A stretch of 62,314 nucleotides of DNA from JAIXWP01 sp964428835 (lineage in GTDB: Bacteria; Bacteroidota; Bacteroidia; Flavobacteriales_D; Sanyastnellaceae). Under the pieces are notes generated by a model. That model made no database searches and was not told the origin of the DNA. It worked only from the letters and a program-made list of their open reading frames with translations. The position numbers and the translations under genes are program-made. Where the stretch lies: assembly GCA_964428835.1 (NCBI GenBank), contig CAYRZQ010000023.1, positions 1-62,314 of the forward strand, given 5' to 3'. Of the stretch, positions 1 to 9,031 are shown in pieces (within the stretch, counting starts at the first letter, position 1; every line of letters starts with the position of its first letter).

Positions 1-419
1 ATGCATTGGGAGCAGCTCGTGTCTTAAGAGAAGTATATCCTCTCCTAAAAAAATCTGCTAGCCCTTCCGTTGTACTTTTTAGTACTGTTGCAGTTCAAAC
101 GGGCATGGCATTCCATGCTTCTATCGGTATGGCTAAAGGAGCAATTGAGGGTTTAACAAGAAGTTTAGCGGCGGAGTGGGCGCCAACTATAAGAGTCAAC
201 GCCATCGCACCTTCGCTCACACAAACACCCCTCGCAGAAAAACTTCTCTCAACGCCAGAAAAAATCGAAGCGGGCAACAAACGTCATCCTTTGGGTAGGG
301 TTGGAACACCACGCGACCTGGCGGCTATGGCGGCCTTTTTATTAAGCGACGATGCCTCCTGGATCACCGGTCAAATTCTTCATATTGATGGTGGAATTGG
401 AAATCTCAAAGCGATGTAG
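1..419 (+). CDS. SDR family oxidoreductase, 5'-truncated by the window edge
   Basis: C-terminal part (about 138 codons) of a short-chain dehydrogenase/reductase; the Rossmann nucleotide-binding half lies before base 1. The frame is already open at base 3, so the apparent TTG start at 6 is not a real start. Visible SDR landmarks: the Ser strand (VVLFSTVAVQ), the helix carrying the catalytic Lys (GMAKGAIEGLTRSLAAEWAP), RVNAIAPSLTQTPL, and the C-terminal TGQILHIDGG. The position normally held by the catalytic Tyr of YxxxK is Ile (IGMAK). I recall an SDR subfamily with this substitution, so this need not be a defect, but it makes a standard Tyr-dependent redox mechanism doubtful. Substrate unknown. 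A strong terminator follows at 496-530. Confidence 0.85.
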   Translation, partial: ALGAARVLREVYPLLKKSASPSVVLFSTVAVQTGMAFHASIGMAKGAIEGLTRSLAAEWAPTIRVNAIAPSLTQTPLAEKLLSTPEKIEAGNKRHPLGRVGTPRDLAAMAAFLLSDDASWITGQILHIDGGIGNLKAM

Positions 420-495
420 CAAAAATTAGTGATTGCAATCGTCGGAATGCTGACGATTTTTGTAACGACACTTGAATTCATAAAATATTTTAGTG

Positions 496-530
496 AAAGG
501 GTTTTTTCTAAGGAAAAAACCCTTTCTTTT
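496..530 (+). terminator. Rho-independent terminator after the SDR gene
   Basis: Perfect 13-bp stem (AAAGGGTTTTTTC at 496-508 pairing with 513-525) with a TAAG loop, followed by a T-rich run. It isolates the SDR gene from the kinase gene that starts at 539. Confidence 0.85.
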
Positions 531-538
531 ATATCACT

Positions 539-2392
539 ATGAAGTCGTTCTTATATCATACTCTCCTCTTGTCTGTTCTATTCATAAGGACACTCTTCTG
601 TTTTTCGCAAACCGAGATCATTGTACCAAAAAATGCAAGCCCGCAAGTCCAAGAAATTATCGAAGAAGCATATGGCCACATGGACGCGAGCAGATACGAT
701 AAGGCCCTAGCAACCCTTTCAAAAGGTTTCTATCAAGATTCAACTCAAATCGATCTCAGCGATCAATATTATCTGCACTCGTTTGAGTCCGAAATCATGT
801 ATTATACCGCCCTCTTTGATATTGGATTGACCAGCGCACTTCAATCAGAAAGTATTGCCATTCAACTAAAAAACGATACTCTTCTTGGCTCATCCAAAAA
901 CTTGGTAGGACTAATGCTGATGAATATAGGCGACATCAAAGCTGCTGTTTCTAATTTCAAACAAGCAATAACACTAATTCCCTTCAACCACCAGCTAGGA
1001 TATTTGTCATTTCGCTACCATGCTCAAATAAACCTTGGTGAATGTTACCTAAAACTGGGAATGCCTGATTCGTGCATTTACTATACCACTCAGGCTATTC
1101 CTGAAGTCAAGACAAAAAATAGAATCCGCGGAATTGCGCTTGCATACTGGAATATAGGTGAGGCTTATGTTCAACTTAACAACTTTCCAGAAGCGTTAAA
1201 AAATTTCAAGACCGGACTCAACCTCATAAAAAACTCTCAGCACAAAGACGTTACTCAAACCATTGTCGCGAGTCTCATGACCTGCGCTTTGAAAAATGAA
1301 AGTAAAGAAAAAGCGCTCGAATGGCTTCAGCTCGGGCTTGAACTAGGAAAAGACAGTCTCAATACTGATTTATCCAGAATTACTTTTTTAGAAAAAGCTA
1401 TTGATGTCTGTTTCCAATCCAAAGAGACCTCACTGGCTAGTCAACTTTTCCATGATTTATACAATTTAAAAAATGATCAAACTCAAAAACAACTTGAGCA
1501 ACGTTCATTCTTACTAACTGAATATTTCAATAAGAAACAGAACTTAGAAATTCTAAAAGAAACCACAAAAAATCAAGAAGCTGAAATTGCTCTAAGAAAA
1601 AAAACGCAATGGCTTTTAGTAAGCTTAGTACTTGCAATTTCGATTACCTTTTTTATACTTTTCAAAATTAGAAAACAAAGGCAGCGTATTCGCGAACTCA
1701 CCATCATTCAAGAGCTCCAGGAAGAACAAAAAAACAAAGAAATGGCAGCCTTGAAAGATAAATTAGAAGCCATTTACACCGAGCGCAATCGCATCGCATC
1801 TGACCTCCATGACGATATCGGCGCCTCCCTATCAAGTATTCGTATCTACAGCGACGCAGCAATTTTTCAATTTCATCAGAAACCAGAAGAAAGTAAAAAA
1901 CTCATTGAAAAAATTAATCAAAGTAGCTCCGAAATGATGGAGAAAATGAGTGACATTATTTGGGTGATAAATCCTAAAAATGATCAAGGAGAAAATCTTG
2001 TGCTCCGAATGAAAACACATCTGTCTGAATTACTTTCCGCAACAAATATCAAAGTAAGCTATCGAATACACTCCGACATTGATACCCTTCGCATTTCAAC
2101 TTTCGCAAGAAGAAATATTTATCTAACATTCAAAGAATCGATAAATAATATTATCAAGTATAGCAAAGCGCGAAACATTCAAATTGAAATGAAAATTCTA
2201 AAGAATAAATTGCTTCTCCTAATTAGTGATGATGGAATTGGTTTCGACTCCAATCAAATCAAATCGGGAAATGGCATTGGCAATATGAAGAGACGAATTG
2301 CAGCAATTAATGGAGTCCTGCACATTAACACTTCGCCAGGAAAAGGGTGCGCACTTTCAGTGGAATTGGATTTGACAAAAATTAGTGAGTGA
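539..2392 (+). CDS. TPR-containing sensor histidine kinase (NarL/DesK type)
   Basis: A 617-residue sensor kinase. An N-terminal signal-like segment (about 1-23) is followed by TPR-like helical repeats to about residue 330, one transmembrane helix at about 358-376, a charged coiled coil, then the HisKA_3 dimerisation domain with phosphorylatable His424 in ERNRIASDLHDDIG and a C-terminal HATPase domain (SDDGIGF at about 563-569, then a glycine-rich GNGIGNMKRR). This extracytoplasmic-TPR architecture is common in Bacteroidota two-component kinases. The response-regulator gene starts 43 bp downstream on the same strand and is the obvious partner, but it carries an in-frame stop codon, so the pathway may be broken. 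Stimulus unknown. Confidence 0.9.
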   Translation: MKSFLYHTLLLSVLFIRTLFCFSQTEIIVPKNASPQVQEIIEEAYGHMDASRYDKALATLSKGFYQDSTQIDLSDQYYLHSFESEIMYYTALFDIGLTSALQSESIAIQLKNDTLLGSSKNLVGLMLMNIGDIKAAVSNFKQAITLIPFNHQLGYLSFRYHAQINLGECYLKLGMPDSCIYYTTQAIPEVKTKNRIRGIALAYWNIGEAYVQLNNFPEALKNFKTGLNLIKNSQHKDVTQTIVASLMTCALKNESKEKALEWLQLGLELGKDSLNTDLSRITFLEKAIDVCFQSKETSLASQLFHDLYNLKNDQTQKQLEQRSFLLTEYFNKKQNLEILKETTKNQEAEIALRKKTQWLLVSLVLAISITFFILFKIRKQRQRIRELTIIQELQEEQKNKEMAALKDKLEAIYTERNRIASDLHDDIGASLSSIRIYSDAAIFQFHQKPEESKKLIEKINQSSSEMMEKMSDIIWVINPKNDQGENLVLRMKTHLSELLSATNIKVSYRIHSDIDTLRISTFARRNIYLTFKESINNIIKYSKARNIQIEMKILKNKLLLLISDDGIGFDSNQIKSGNGIGNMKRRIAAINGVLHINTSPGKGCALSVELDLTKISE

Positions 2393-2435
2393 TATTCATA
2401 AGTTTTAGTTGTTCATTTGTACAATATTTCAATCC

Positions 2436-3068
2436 ATGAGCATCAAAATTGCCGTATTTGACGATAATAAAGACAGACGAGAAAGTCTCGAATACCTTAT
2501 TCGCATGCATGATGACTTCGATTTTGTCGGGGCTTTCGAATCGTGCATATTAATTGATCAAAAAATAAAAGAACTCTAACCGGATGTGGTTTTGATGGAT
2601 ATTGATATGCCGGAAGTCAATGGGATAGAAGCTACCAAAATCATCAAGCAAATAAGGCCTTTGACAATCGTTATCATGCAAACAGTGTTTGAAGACGACG
2701 AAAAGGTTTTTCAATCATTAAAAAATGGCGCAAGCGGTTATCTACTCAAGAAAACGGCTCCAGAAAAAATTATTGAAGCCATCCGAGAGGCTCGAGATGG
2801 AGGCGCTCCAATGACTCCGTCCATAGCAAATAAACTCTTGAAGTTCTTTCAAGAATCAAATGCACCAACCACAGATTACGCTTTAACAGAAAGAGAAAAA
2901 AATATTCTAAGCCTCCTTGTGGATGGCCTGAGTTATAAAATGATTGCTGAAAAAGAAAGTATCTCATTTCATACTGTTAACTCTCACATTCGAAAAATCT
3001 ACGAAAAACTTCACGTTCACTCTTTAGGTGAAGCTGTAAGCAAGGCCATAAAAGAAAATCTAATTTGA
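2436..3068 (+). pseudogene. LuxR/NarL-type response regulator interrupted by an in-frame TAA
   Basis: Reading from ATG 2436 gives MSIKIAVFDDNKDRRESL, a receiver start with acidic residues Asp9/Asp10. At codon 48 there is TAA (2577-2579), after which the same frame continues without any shift as PDVVLMDIDMP, containing the phospho-acceptor Asp55, then a LuxR-type HTH (LTEREKNILSLL) to the stop at 3066-3068. Ignoring the TAA, the product would be 210 aa, the normal NarL-family length. A single base change (for example CAA to TAA) explains this better than an indel. Restart at GTG 2586 would give a 160-aa protein lacking the first beta strand and acidic pocket, so phosphorylation would be lost. 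A sequencing error cannot be excluded. Probable partner of the upstream kinase. Confidence 0.88.
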
Positions 3069-3110
3069 ATTTGTTAAGGATGTTGTTTCTTTGTGGCCTA
3101 AAATCATTCT

Positions 3111-3872
3111 ATGGCACTCATCGAAGAATTTGATAAAAGCGGAAACTGGCTTTTCAGATGGAGAAGTTATTTACCTCTTGTTTTATACGTTCTTGCTTCA
3201 GCTGTTATTGTATTTGAGCTTGATGAAGACATGCGCGTATTTGACACTACTTGGGCTTGGGGCTGTCTAGCCGTTTCATTTTTTGGTCAAATCATCAGAG
3301 CCATTACCGTTGGCTTCACTCCGAAAGGAACAAGCGGGCGAAACACCAAAGAAGGTCAGGTGGCGGAAACACTTAATACTAAAGGTATTTACAGCACCGT
3401 AAGACATCCTCTATACCTTGGAAATTTCTTTATGTGGCTCGGTATTATCATTTATGTAGGGAATTGGTGGTTTACAGTTGTGTGTAGCCTTCTGTTTTGG
3501 GTATATTATGAAAGAATCATGTTTGCAGAAGAATTCTTCTTGCGTAACAAGTTTGGGAACACATACTTGCAGTGGGCTGCAAAAACTCCTGCGTTCTGGC
3601 CTTCGTTCAGCAAATGGGAAAGTGCTGGTTGGAATTTTAGCCTCAAGAATGTGCTTAAAAGAGAATACAATGGATTCTTCGCGATTTTCCTCTCCTTCGC
3701 GCTACTCGATATCCTGAAAAATTACATTCATTTTGGCTTTACCACCCCAAAAGACCTGATTACTCCCTTCTGGATGTACGCTTTGATAATAGCTTTTATC
3801 ATATTTATTACCCTTAGAAGTCTTAAAAAGTACACCCGCGTGCTCGATGTGAAGGGTCGAGAATTCATCTGA
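3111..3872 (+). CDS. ICMT/PEMT-like integral membrane methyltransferase family protein
   Basis: A 253-residue membrane protein with several hydrophobic helices. The motif RHPLYLGNF at about 98-106 is the signature of the isoprenylcysteine carboxyl methyltransferase / phospholipid methyltransferase superfamily, where it lies in the S-adenosylmethionine-binding region. The C-terminal part (about 185-240) holds further hydrophobic helices and a basic tail. Bacterial members act on small or lipid substrates, but the substrate cannot be predicted here. The gene starts 42 bp after the response-regulator remnant, so co-transcription is possible. No clear terminator follows. Confidence 0.8.
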   Translation: MALIEEFDKSGNWLFRWRSYLPLVLYVLASAVIVFELDEDMRVFDTTWAWGCLAVSFFGQIIRAITVGFTPKGTSGRNTKEGQVAETLNTKGIYSTVRHPLYLGNFFMWLGIIIYVGNWWFTVVCSLLFWVYYERIMFAEEFFLRNKFGNTYLQWAAKTPAFWPSFSKWESAGWNFSLKNVLKREYNGFFAIFLSFALLDILKNYIHFGFTTPKDLITPFWMYALIIAFIIFITLRSLKKYTRVLDVKGREFI

Positions 3873-4044
3873 TTCAACACTTTTTGACCATTTTTTACTA
3901 CTCTAAGATTGCAGAAAGTGACAACGCAATTGACACTACTTACTGTTTATCAAAGTTATAGACTCAAAAAATGACGTAAAATTGGCCTTATAGAATCAAA
4001 GAATGCTTTGTATTAAGAGCGTATTATCTTAAGGTCATATTAAC

Positions 4045-4052
4045 TATATTTG
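4045..4052 (+). promoter_or_regulatory. Bacteroidota -7 element TATATTTG upstream of the M43 protease
   Basis: Exact match to the TAnnTTTG -7 consensus, 23 bp before the ATG at 4076. No clear TTG -33 element at the usual distance, so the promoter call is moderate. Confidence 0.5.
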
Positions 4053-4075
4053 ACTCCCAAAATGTAGCCTGTACA

Positions 4076-6787
4076 ATGAAAAAAATCTTTATTCTCCTAT
4101 TTGCACTTTCATCAGCATTAGTTTCTAATGCGCAACAACCACATATTTGTGGTGCGGATCACATGCATCATCATTTGCGAAACACAGATCCAGAGTTTGA
4201 ACAACGTGCTGCGGACTATAACCGCCAAATTCGTGAGTTTATAGCGGCTAATCGCGAAAATAGAAATGGCGAAGACGTTCTCATAATCCCTGTGGTTTTT
4301 CATATTATTCACAACTGGGGTCCTGAGAATATCTCTGACGAACAGATTTTTGACCAAATGCGCATTCTGAACGAAGACTATAGACTTCTTAACGAGGATA
4401 CCATAAACGTCATCAATTATTTCAGACAATTCATGGGTGATACGAGAGTTGAGTTTCGTCTTGCTCAAAAAGATTTTGAAGGCAATTGCACCAACGGTAT
4501 CGACCGCATAGCTTCTACCGAGACATTCTCGGCAAATGACGGTTCTAAATTGAACCCTTGGCCAAGAGATCGATACCTAAATATTTGGGTAGTGAATACC
4601 TTGGCTGGTGATCCTGGTCTTGCTGGTTATTCGTACTATCCTAGTGCTGTTTCAGGAGGTATCGCAGCGCTTCGAGACGGAGTAATTATGGAACATAATT
4701 ATGTAGGAAGCATAGGAACAAGCAGCCCAGGAGGAGACAATGTACTAACTCACGAAATAGGTCACTGGCTCAACCTCGCTCACACTTGGGGTGACACAAA
4801 CGATCCAGGTATCGGCTGTGGTGATGATAACGTAGAAGATACTCCTGTTACTGCCGGTCGTTTTGGTTGCCCAGACGATCCATTTAGCTGTAACAGCAAT
4901 ATTCTCAATGCTGACTTTATTTACAACTTCAATGATGTGACTTTAACCTCAGGCACCATTGACCCAACTCCTAGGCCAGCCACTGTTGAAAATAGATTGA
5001 CTTTAGCTCCAGCTAAAGCTATTGGTTTGTCGCCAAATTCTGCTAGTCCAGGAAGATTTGCATTCTCTGGTTGGTCTCAAAGCGCTACAATCGATTTGCA
5101 AAAATATTATGAGTTTCAAATTTCAACCGATATGGCTACAGGTATGACGTTGACTGAATTGAGATTCAATATTCGCAGAAATGGTTCAGGCCCACAAAAA
5201 GTCTCTGTTAGAGGAAGCCATAATAACTTCGCTTCTAACCTAGGTGCATCAGTATCATCAAATCCTTTTGTAACTGTATCAAGCAATACATTTAATATCG
5301 TGGATGAAGTTTTAGCGAATGACGTGGTTGGTCTTCGAATTAATCTCGACATACCAAACTATGCTAATGTTCGCGAAGGAACTATTACACTAAGAATCTA
5401 CGGTTGGGATGCTCAAAATGAAACAGGTACCCTAGAAATTGATAACGTTGTAATAAGCGGAACGTACGGTCAAGTTGAAAACATCAACAACTTCATGGAC
5501 TACTCTAGCTGTACATTCATGTTTACTCAAGGCCAAGTTGATCGTATGAGAGCTGCTTTGGCTTTACCACTTGCGGGTAGAAGCACTCTTTATACTCAAC
5601 AGAATCTCGAATTCACTGGTGTAATTAACAACTCTGTTCTTGGTTGTGCTCCAGTTACAGATTTCTATCCAGAAAGAGTTCTTACCTGCGTAGGAACACC
5701 AGTTAGATTCTATGACTACACTCAGTTCTCAACTCCAACAAGTCACTTCTGGGACTTTGGCGAAGCTGGTACTTCAACTCTTGCAAATCCTCTTGTTACT
5801 TTTAACACACCAGGATGGAAGACTGTTACTTACACGTCTTCAAATCAATTCGGTTCAATGACTGTAACTAAAACTTTGCTTTATGTTTCTGGTACTCCAA
5901 ACTACCAATCAGGTCTAGTTCAAGAGTCATTCAGCAATGAACAAATCTTCAATGATAATTACATCGTTAGAAACCTTGACAACAACTCTTCATTCTTCCA
6001 ATGGACAGATGTAACTGGATTCAACGATCTTGGATGTGCATACCTCAACGCATTTGATATGGACCCAAGTCTAATCGATAATGGAGACTTGGACGTTGAT
6101 CAATTGTACTTCCCTCCTTTCGATTTTTCTTCTATCAACGGACAAGCACAGAATGTTCAAGAAACAATTACATTTAAGTACTCTTACGCTACTGCCGCTG
6201 CAGCTATCGTGAATATTACTGACTATTTTGTGTTAGAGTCTTCTGACGACTGCGGTTTAAGCTGGAGCCAAAGAACACCAATTGGTGTGGTTGGAAACAA
6301 TCCACGAGTTACTGGCACGGCTCTCGTGAGCGGAGGAAGCTATACTACTTCATATACTCCAACCGGACAAGCAGATTGGAAAACAATCTCTTACGTTATT
6401 CCAAACAACTTGTTCAACGAAAACGCAATGTTTAGAATAACTTTCGTAACCGGTTCTTATCCAAATAACTTCTACATTGACGATATTCAAGTTAACGCAG
6501 TACTTTCTGTTGATGATATTAATGCTGACCAGCAGAGCTTTATGCTTTATCCAAACCCAACAGCCAACTCAACACAAGTAGAGTTCAGCCTTATCGAAAG
6601 TCAAGACGTAACAATCTCAGTTAGCGACCTTAGCGGAAGAATCGTATTCAATGAATTATTCCCAGCGCGTAACACTGGTTTAAATAACATTACACTTCCT
6701 ATCGATAACCTTAGCGATGGAATGTATATGGTAACTGTTCGTACAAACAAAACTGCTGTTTCTCAGCGTTTGGTTGTGCGCAACTAA
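4076..6787 (+). CDS. Secreted M43 (cytophagalysin/pappalysin-like) zinc metalloprotease with T9SS type A sorting domain
   Basis: A 903-residue secreted protease. Signal peptide 1-19 (ends SNAQ); propeptide-like region; catalytic M43 domain with zinc motif HEIGHWLNLAH (His226, Glu227, His230, His236) and Met-turn region NNFMDYSS near Met474. Between the CxxDP-type cysteine cluster and the Met-turn lies an extra beta-rich domain of about 190 residues (about 275-465). Then a PKD-like domain (FWDFGEAGTS, about 540-610), a beta-sandwich region, and a C-terminal T9SS type A sorting domain starting near FMLYPNPTANS and ending in basic LVVRN. It would cross the outer membrane through the T9SS and degrade extracellular protein. 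A strong terminator follows, so it is probably monocistronic. Confidence 0.93.
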   Translation: MKKIFILLFALSSALVSNAQQPHICGADHMHHHLRNTDPEFEQRAADYNRQIREFIAANRENRNGEDVLIIPVVFHIIHNWGPENISDEQIFDQMRILNEDYRLLNEDTINVINYFRQFMGDTRVEFRLAQKDFEGNCTNGIDRIASTETFSANDGSKLNPWPRDRYLNIWVVNTLAGDPGLAGYSYYPSAVSGGIAALRDGVIMEHNYVGSIGTSSPGGDNVLTHEIGHWLNLAHTWGDTNDPGIGCGDDNVEDTPVTAGRFGCPDDPFSCNSNILNADFIYNFNDVTLTSGTIDPTPRPATVENRLTLAPAKAIGLSPNSASPGRFAFSGWSQSATIDLQKYYEFQISTDMATGMTLTELRFNIRRNGSGPQKVSVRGSHNNFASNLGASVSSNPFVTVSSNTFNIVDEVLANDVVGLRINLDIPNYANVREGTITLRIYGWDAQNETGTLEIDNVVISGTYGQVENINNFMDYSSCTFMFTQGQVDRMRAALALPLAGRSTLYTQQNLEFTGVINNSVLGCAPVTDFYPERVLTCVGTPVRFYDYTQFSTPTSHFWDFGEAGTSTLANPLVTFNTPGWKTVTYTSSNQFGSMTVTKTLLYVSGTPNYQSGLVQESFSNEQIFNDNYIVRNLDNNSSFFQWTDVTGFNDLGCAYLNAFDMDPSLIDNGDLDVDQLYFPPFDFSSINGQAQNVQETITFKYSYATAAAAIVNITDYFVLESSDDCGLSWSQRTPIGVVGNNPRVTGTALVSGGSYTTSYTPTGQADWKTISYVIPNNLFNENAMFRITFVTGSYPNNFYIDDIQVNAVLSVDDINADQQSFMLYPNPTANSTQVEFSLIESQDVTISVSDLSGRIVFNELFPARNTGLNNITLPIDNLSDGMYMVTVRTNKTAVSQRLVVRN

Positions 6788-6807
6788 GACTTAATTAACC
6801 TTAACCG

Positions 6808-6842
6808 AAAAAGCTGCTCCTAACCGAGCAGCTTTTTTTTTG
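6808..6842 (+). terminator. Rho-independent terminator of the M43 protease gene
   Basis: Stem AAAGCTGCTC / GAGCAGCTTT with loop CTAACC, followed by eight T residues; begins about 20 bp after the stop codon. Confidence 0.88.
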
Positions 6843-6846
6843 AGGT

Positions 6847-6880
6847 AAAAAAAAACTCAGTCCGAAGACTGAGTTTTTTT
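6847..6880 (-). terminator. Rho-independent terminator of gyrB
   Basis: AAAAACTCAGTC (6851-6862) pairs with GACTGAGTTTTT (6867-6878) around loop CGAA. A- and T-tracts on both sides make it able to work in both directions; it lies just downstream of the gyrB stop codon on the minus strand. Confidence 0.8.
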
Positions 6881-6898
6881 ATCTGCTTTATCTTTTAC

Positions 6899-8860
6899 TT
6901 ACGCATCGATCTTTGCATACTTAGCATTCGCCTCAATGAACGCTCTGCGCGGTGGAACATCATCCCCCATCAACATGCTGAAAATGTGATCACATTCTGC
7001 TGCGTTTTCAATCGTTACACGTCGAAGCGTACGCTTTTCTGGATTAAGTGTCGTTTCCCAGAGCTGCTCAGCGTTCATCTCTCCAAGACCCTTATAGCGT
7101 TGAACGTTTACACTTGATTCATTACCTGCACCCTTTAGCTCTTGAATCAAACGATCGCGCTGCTCTTCATTCCATGCATACTCTTGCTTATTTCCTTTCT
7201 TCACCAAATAAAGTGGTGGTGTCGCGATATAGATGTGACCGCGCTCAATCAACTCTTTCATGTGACGGAAGAAGAAGGTCAAAATAAGTGTCTCGATGTG
7301 AGATCCATCAACGTCGGCATCACACATGATAACGATCTTGTGATAACGAAGCTTGGCCACGTTCAATGCCTTACTATCTTCTTCGGTTCCAATATAAACC
7401 CCAAGAGCAGTATAAATATTCTTAATCTCTTCGTTTTCAAGAATCTTATGCTGCATTGCTTTTTCAACATTAAGAATTTTACCTCTCAATGGAAGAATAG
7501 CTTGAAAAACTCTATCACGACCTTGCTTTGCCGTACCACCAGCGGAGTCACCCTCTACAAGGAACAACTCACTTTTATGCGGATCCTTCTCTGAACAGTC
7601 AGCTAGTTTGCCTGGCAAACTTCCGCCTGAACCTACACCCTTTCTTTGCACCATCTCACGAGCCTTGCGAGCTGCAATTCTCGCCTGTGCAGCAACGATA
7701 ACCTTGTTTACGATTGCACGTGCGTCGTTAGGATTTTCTTCCAGATAAGCTTCGAGCATTTCACTCACCACCTGACTCACAGGAGCTACGGCTTCCTTAT
7801 TTCCTAACTTGGTTTTGGTTTGTCCTTCAAATTGAGGCTCAGCTACCTTCACGGATACCACAGCAGTCAGACCTTCTCTGAAGTCATCGCCACTTATCTC
7901 AATCTTGAGCTTCTCCAAAAGACCAGATTTCTCTGCATAATTTTTCAATGTGGCAGTTAGACCTCTTCTAAATCCTTGAAGATGCGTTCCTCCTTCGTGC
8001 GTATTGATATTATTAACGTATGAATGGATGTTCTCGTTGAATGAGTCGTTATAAGTCATTGCAACTTCCACTGGAATCTCTCCATCGGTGCGCTCCATGT
8101 GGATGATTTTTTGAATCATCGGCTGTCGATTTTCATCAACATAACGCACAAACTCTTTTAAGCCTTCTTTGGATAAAAAGACTTCTTCCTTCGCATTACC
8201 GTTTTCATCCAATTCACGTTTGTCAACGAGCGTCAATGTGATTCCTTTGTTCAAGAAAGACAACTCACGCAAGCGACTCGCGAGCGTCTCGCGATTGTAT
8301 TCAGTAACATCAAAAATCGACGCATCCGGCTGAAAGGTAACAGTGGTACCTCTTTTATCAGTTGTACCGATTTCCTTAACTGGAAATAATGGCTTTCCGA
8401 TAGAATACTCTTGCACATAGATTTTTCCATCGCGATGAACTTCCGCCTTTAGGTGAGTTGAAAGTGCATTCACACAAGAAACACCCACACCATGGAGTCC
8501 ACCTGAAACTTTATATGAACCTTTATCGAATTTCCCTCCGGCACCAATTTTTGTCATTACTACTTGAAGTGCGGAAACGCCTTCTTTTTTGTGCATGTCG
8601 ACGGGGATACCTCTTCCGTTGTCCTCAACTGTAATAGAGTTTCCTTCGTTGATAGTTACTCTAATCGTATCACAATAGCCCGCTAAGGCTTCATCAATAC
8701 TATTATCGACTACTTCGTAAACCAAGTGATGAAGACCTCTTGTTCCGATATCACCGATGTACATGGCTGGGCGCATTCTAACGTGCTCCATACCCTCAAG
8801 ACTCTGAATATTGTCGGCGGTATATTGAGCTACCGCTGGAGCTTTTGTTTCTTCACTCAT
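6899..8860 (-). CDS. gyrB: DNA gyrase subunit B
   Basis: A 653-residue type IIA topoisomerase ATPase subunit. GHKL ATPase domain with EVVDNSIDEALAG, DNGRGIPV and GLHGVGVSCVNALS; transducer domain; TOPRIM domain with LVEGDSAGG and the metal-binding DADVDGSHI; C-terminal KGLGEMNAEQLWETT motif. Length and motifs match the short GyrB form (no extra Toprim insertion). Together with GyrA, not in this window, it would introduce negative supercoils. Flanked by terminators on both sides, so transcribed alone. The DADVDGSHIETL form does not by itself separate it from ParE, but the whole protein reads as GyrB. Confidence 0.96.
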   Translation of the reverse strand: MSEETKAPAVAQYTADNIQSLEGMEHVRMRPAMYIGDIGTRGLHHLVYEVVDNSIDEALAGYCDTIRVTINEGNSITVEDNGRGIPVDMHKKEGVSALQVVMTKIGAGGKFDKGSYKVSGGLHGVGVSCVNALSTHLKAEVHRDGKIYVQEYSIGKPLFPVKEIGTTDKRGTTVTFQPDASIFDVTEYNRETLASRLRELSFLNKGITLTLVDKRELDENGNAKEEVFLSKEGLKEFVRYVDENRQPMIQKIIHMERTDGEIPVEVAMTYNDSFNENIHSYVNNINTHEGGTHLQGFRRGLTATLKNYAEKSGLLEKLKIEISGDDFREGLTAVVSVKVAEPQFEGQTKTKLGNKEAVAPVSQVVSEMLEAYLEENPNDARAIVNKVIVAAQARIAARKAREMVQRKGVGSGGSLPGKLADCSEKDPHKSELFLVEGDSAGGTAKQGRDRVFQAILPLRGKILNVEKAMQHKILENEEIKNIYTALGVYIGTEEDSKALNVAKLRYHKIVIMCDADVDGSHIETLILTFFFRHMKELIERGHIYIATPPLYLVKKGNKQEYAWNEEQRDRLIQELKGAGNESSVNVQRYKGLGEMNAEQLWETTLNPEKRTLRRVTIENAAECDHIFSMLMGDDVPPRRAFIEANAKYAKIDA

Positions 8861-8913
8861 AAGGAGTTCTGAATTATTAATACTGGTTAATTAGATACTT
8901 GTTTATACGCAAC

Positions 8914-8943
8914 AAAAAAGGCTGAAAAAACAGCCTTTTTTTT
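8914..8943 (-). terminator. Bidirectional-looking terminator between the barrel operon and gyrB
   Basis: Stem AAAAAAGGCTG / CAGCCTTTTTT with an A6 loop. On the minus strand it ends with a T run and follows the stop of the beta-barrel gene at 9032, and precedes the gyrB start. Confidence 0.8.
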
Positions 8944-9031
8944 CTATTGCAAAAATAGTGAAAACCCTTGATATTATTGATATTTCAGCTCAGTTTTTAT
9001 CGCTCAGTATTGTTAACAATTCATCAACACT

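Noticed and set aside
4517..4534. ACCGAG...CTCGGC dyad in the protease gene as another palindrome copy
   Set aside because: Arms differ from the consensus and the spacing is five; likely chance.
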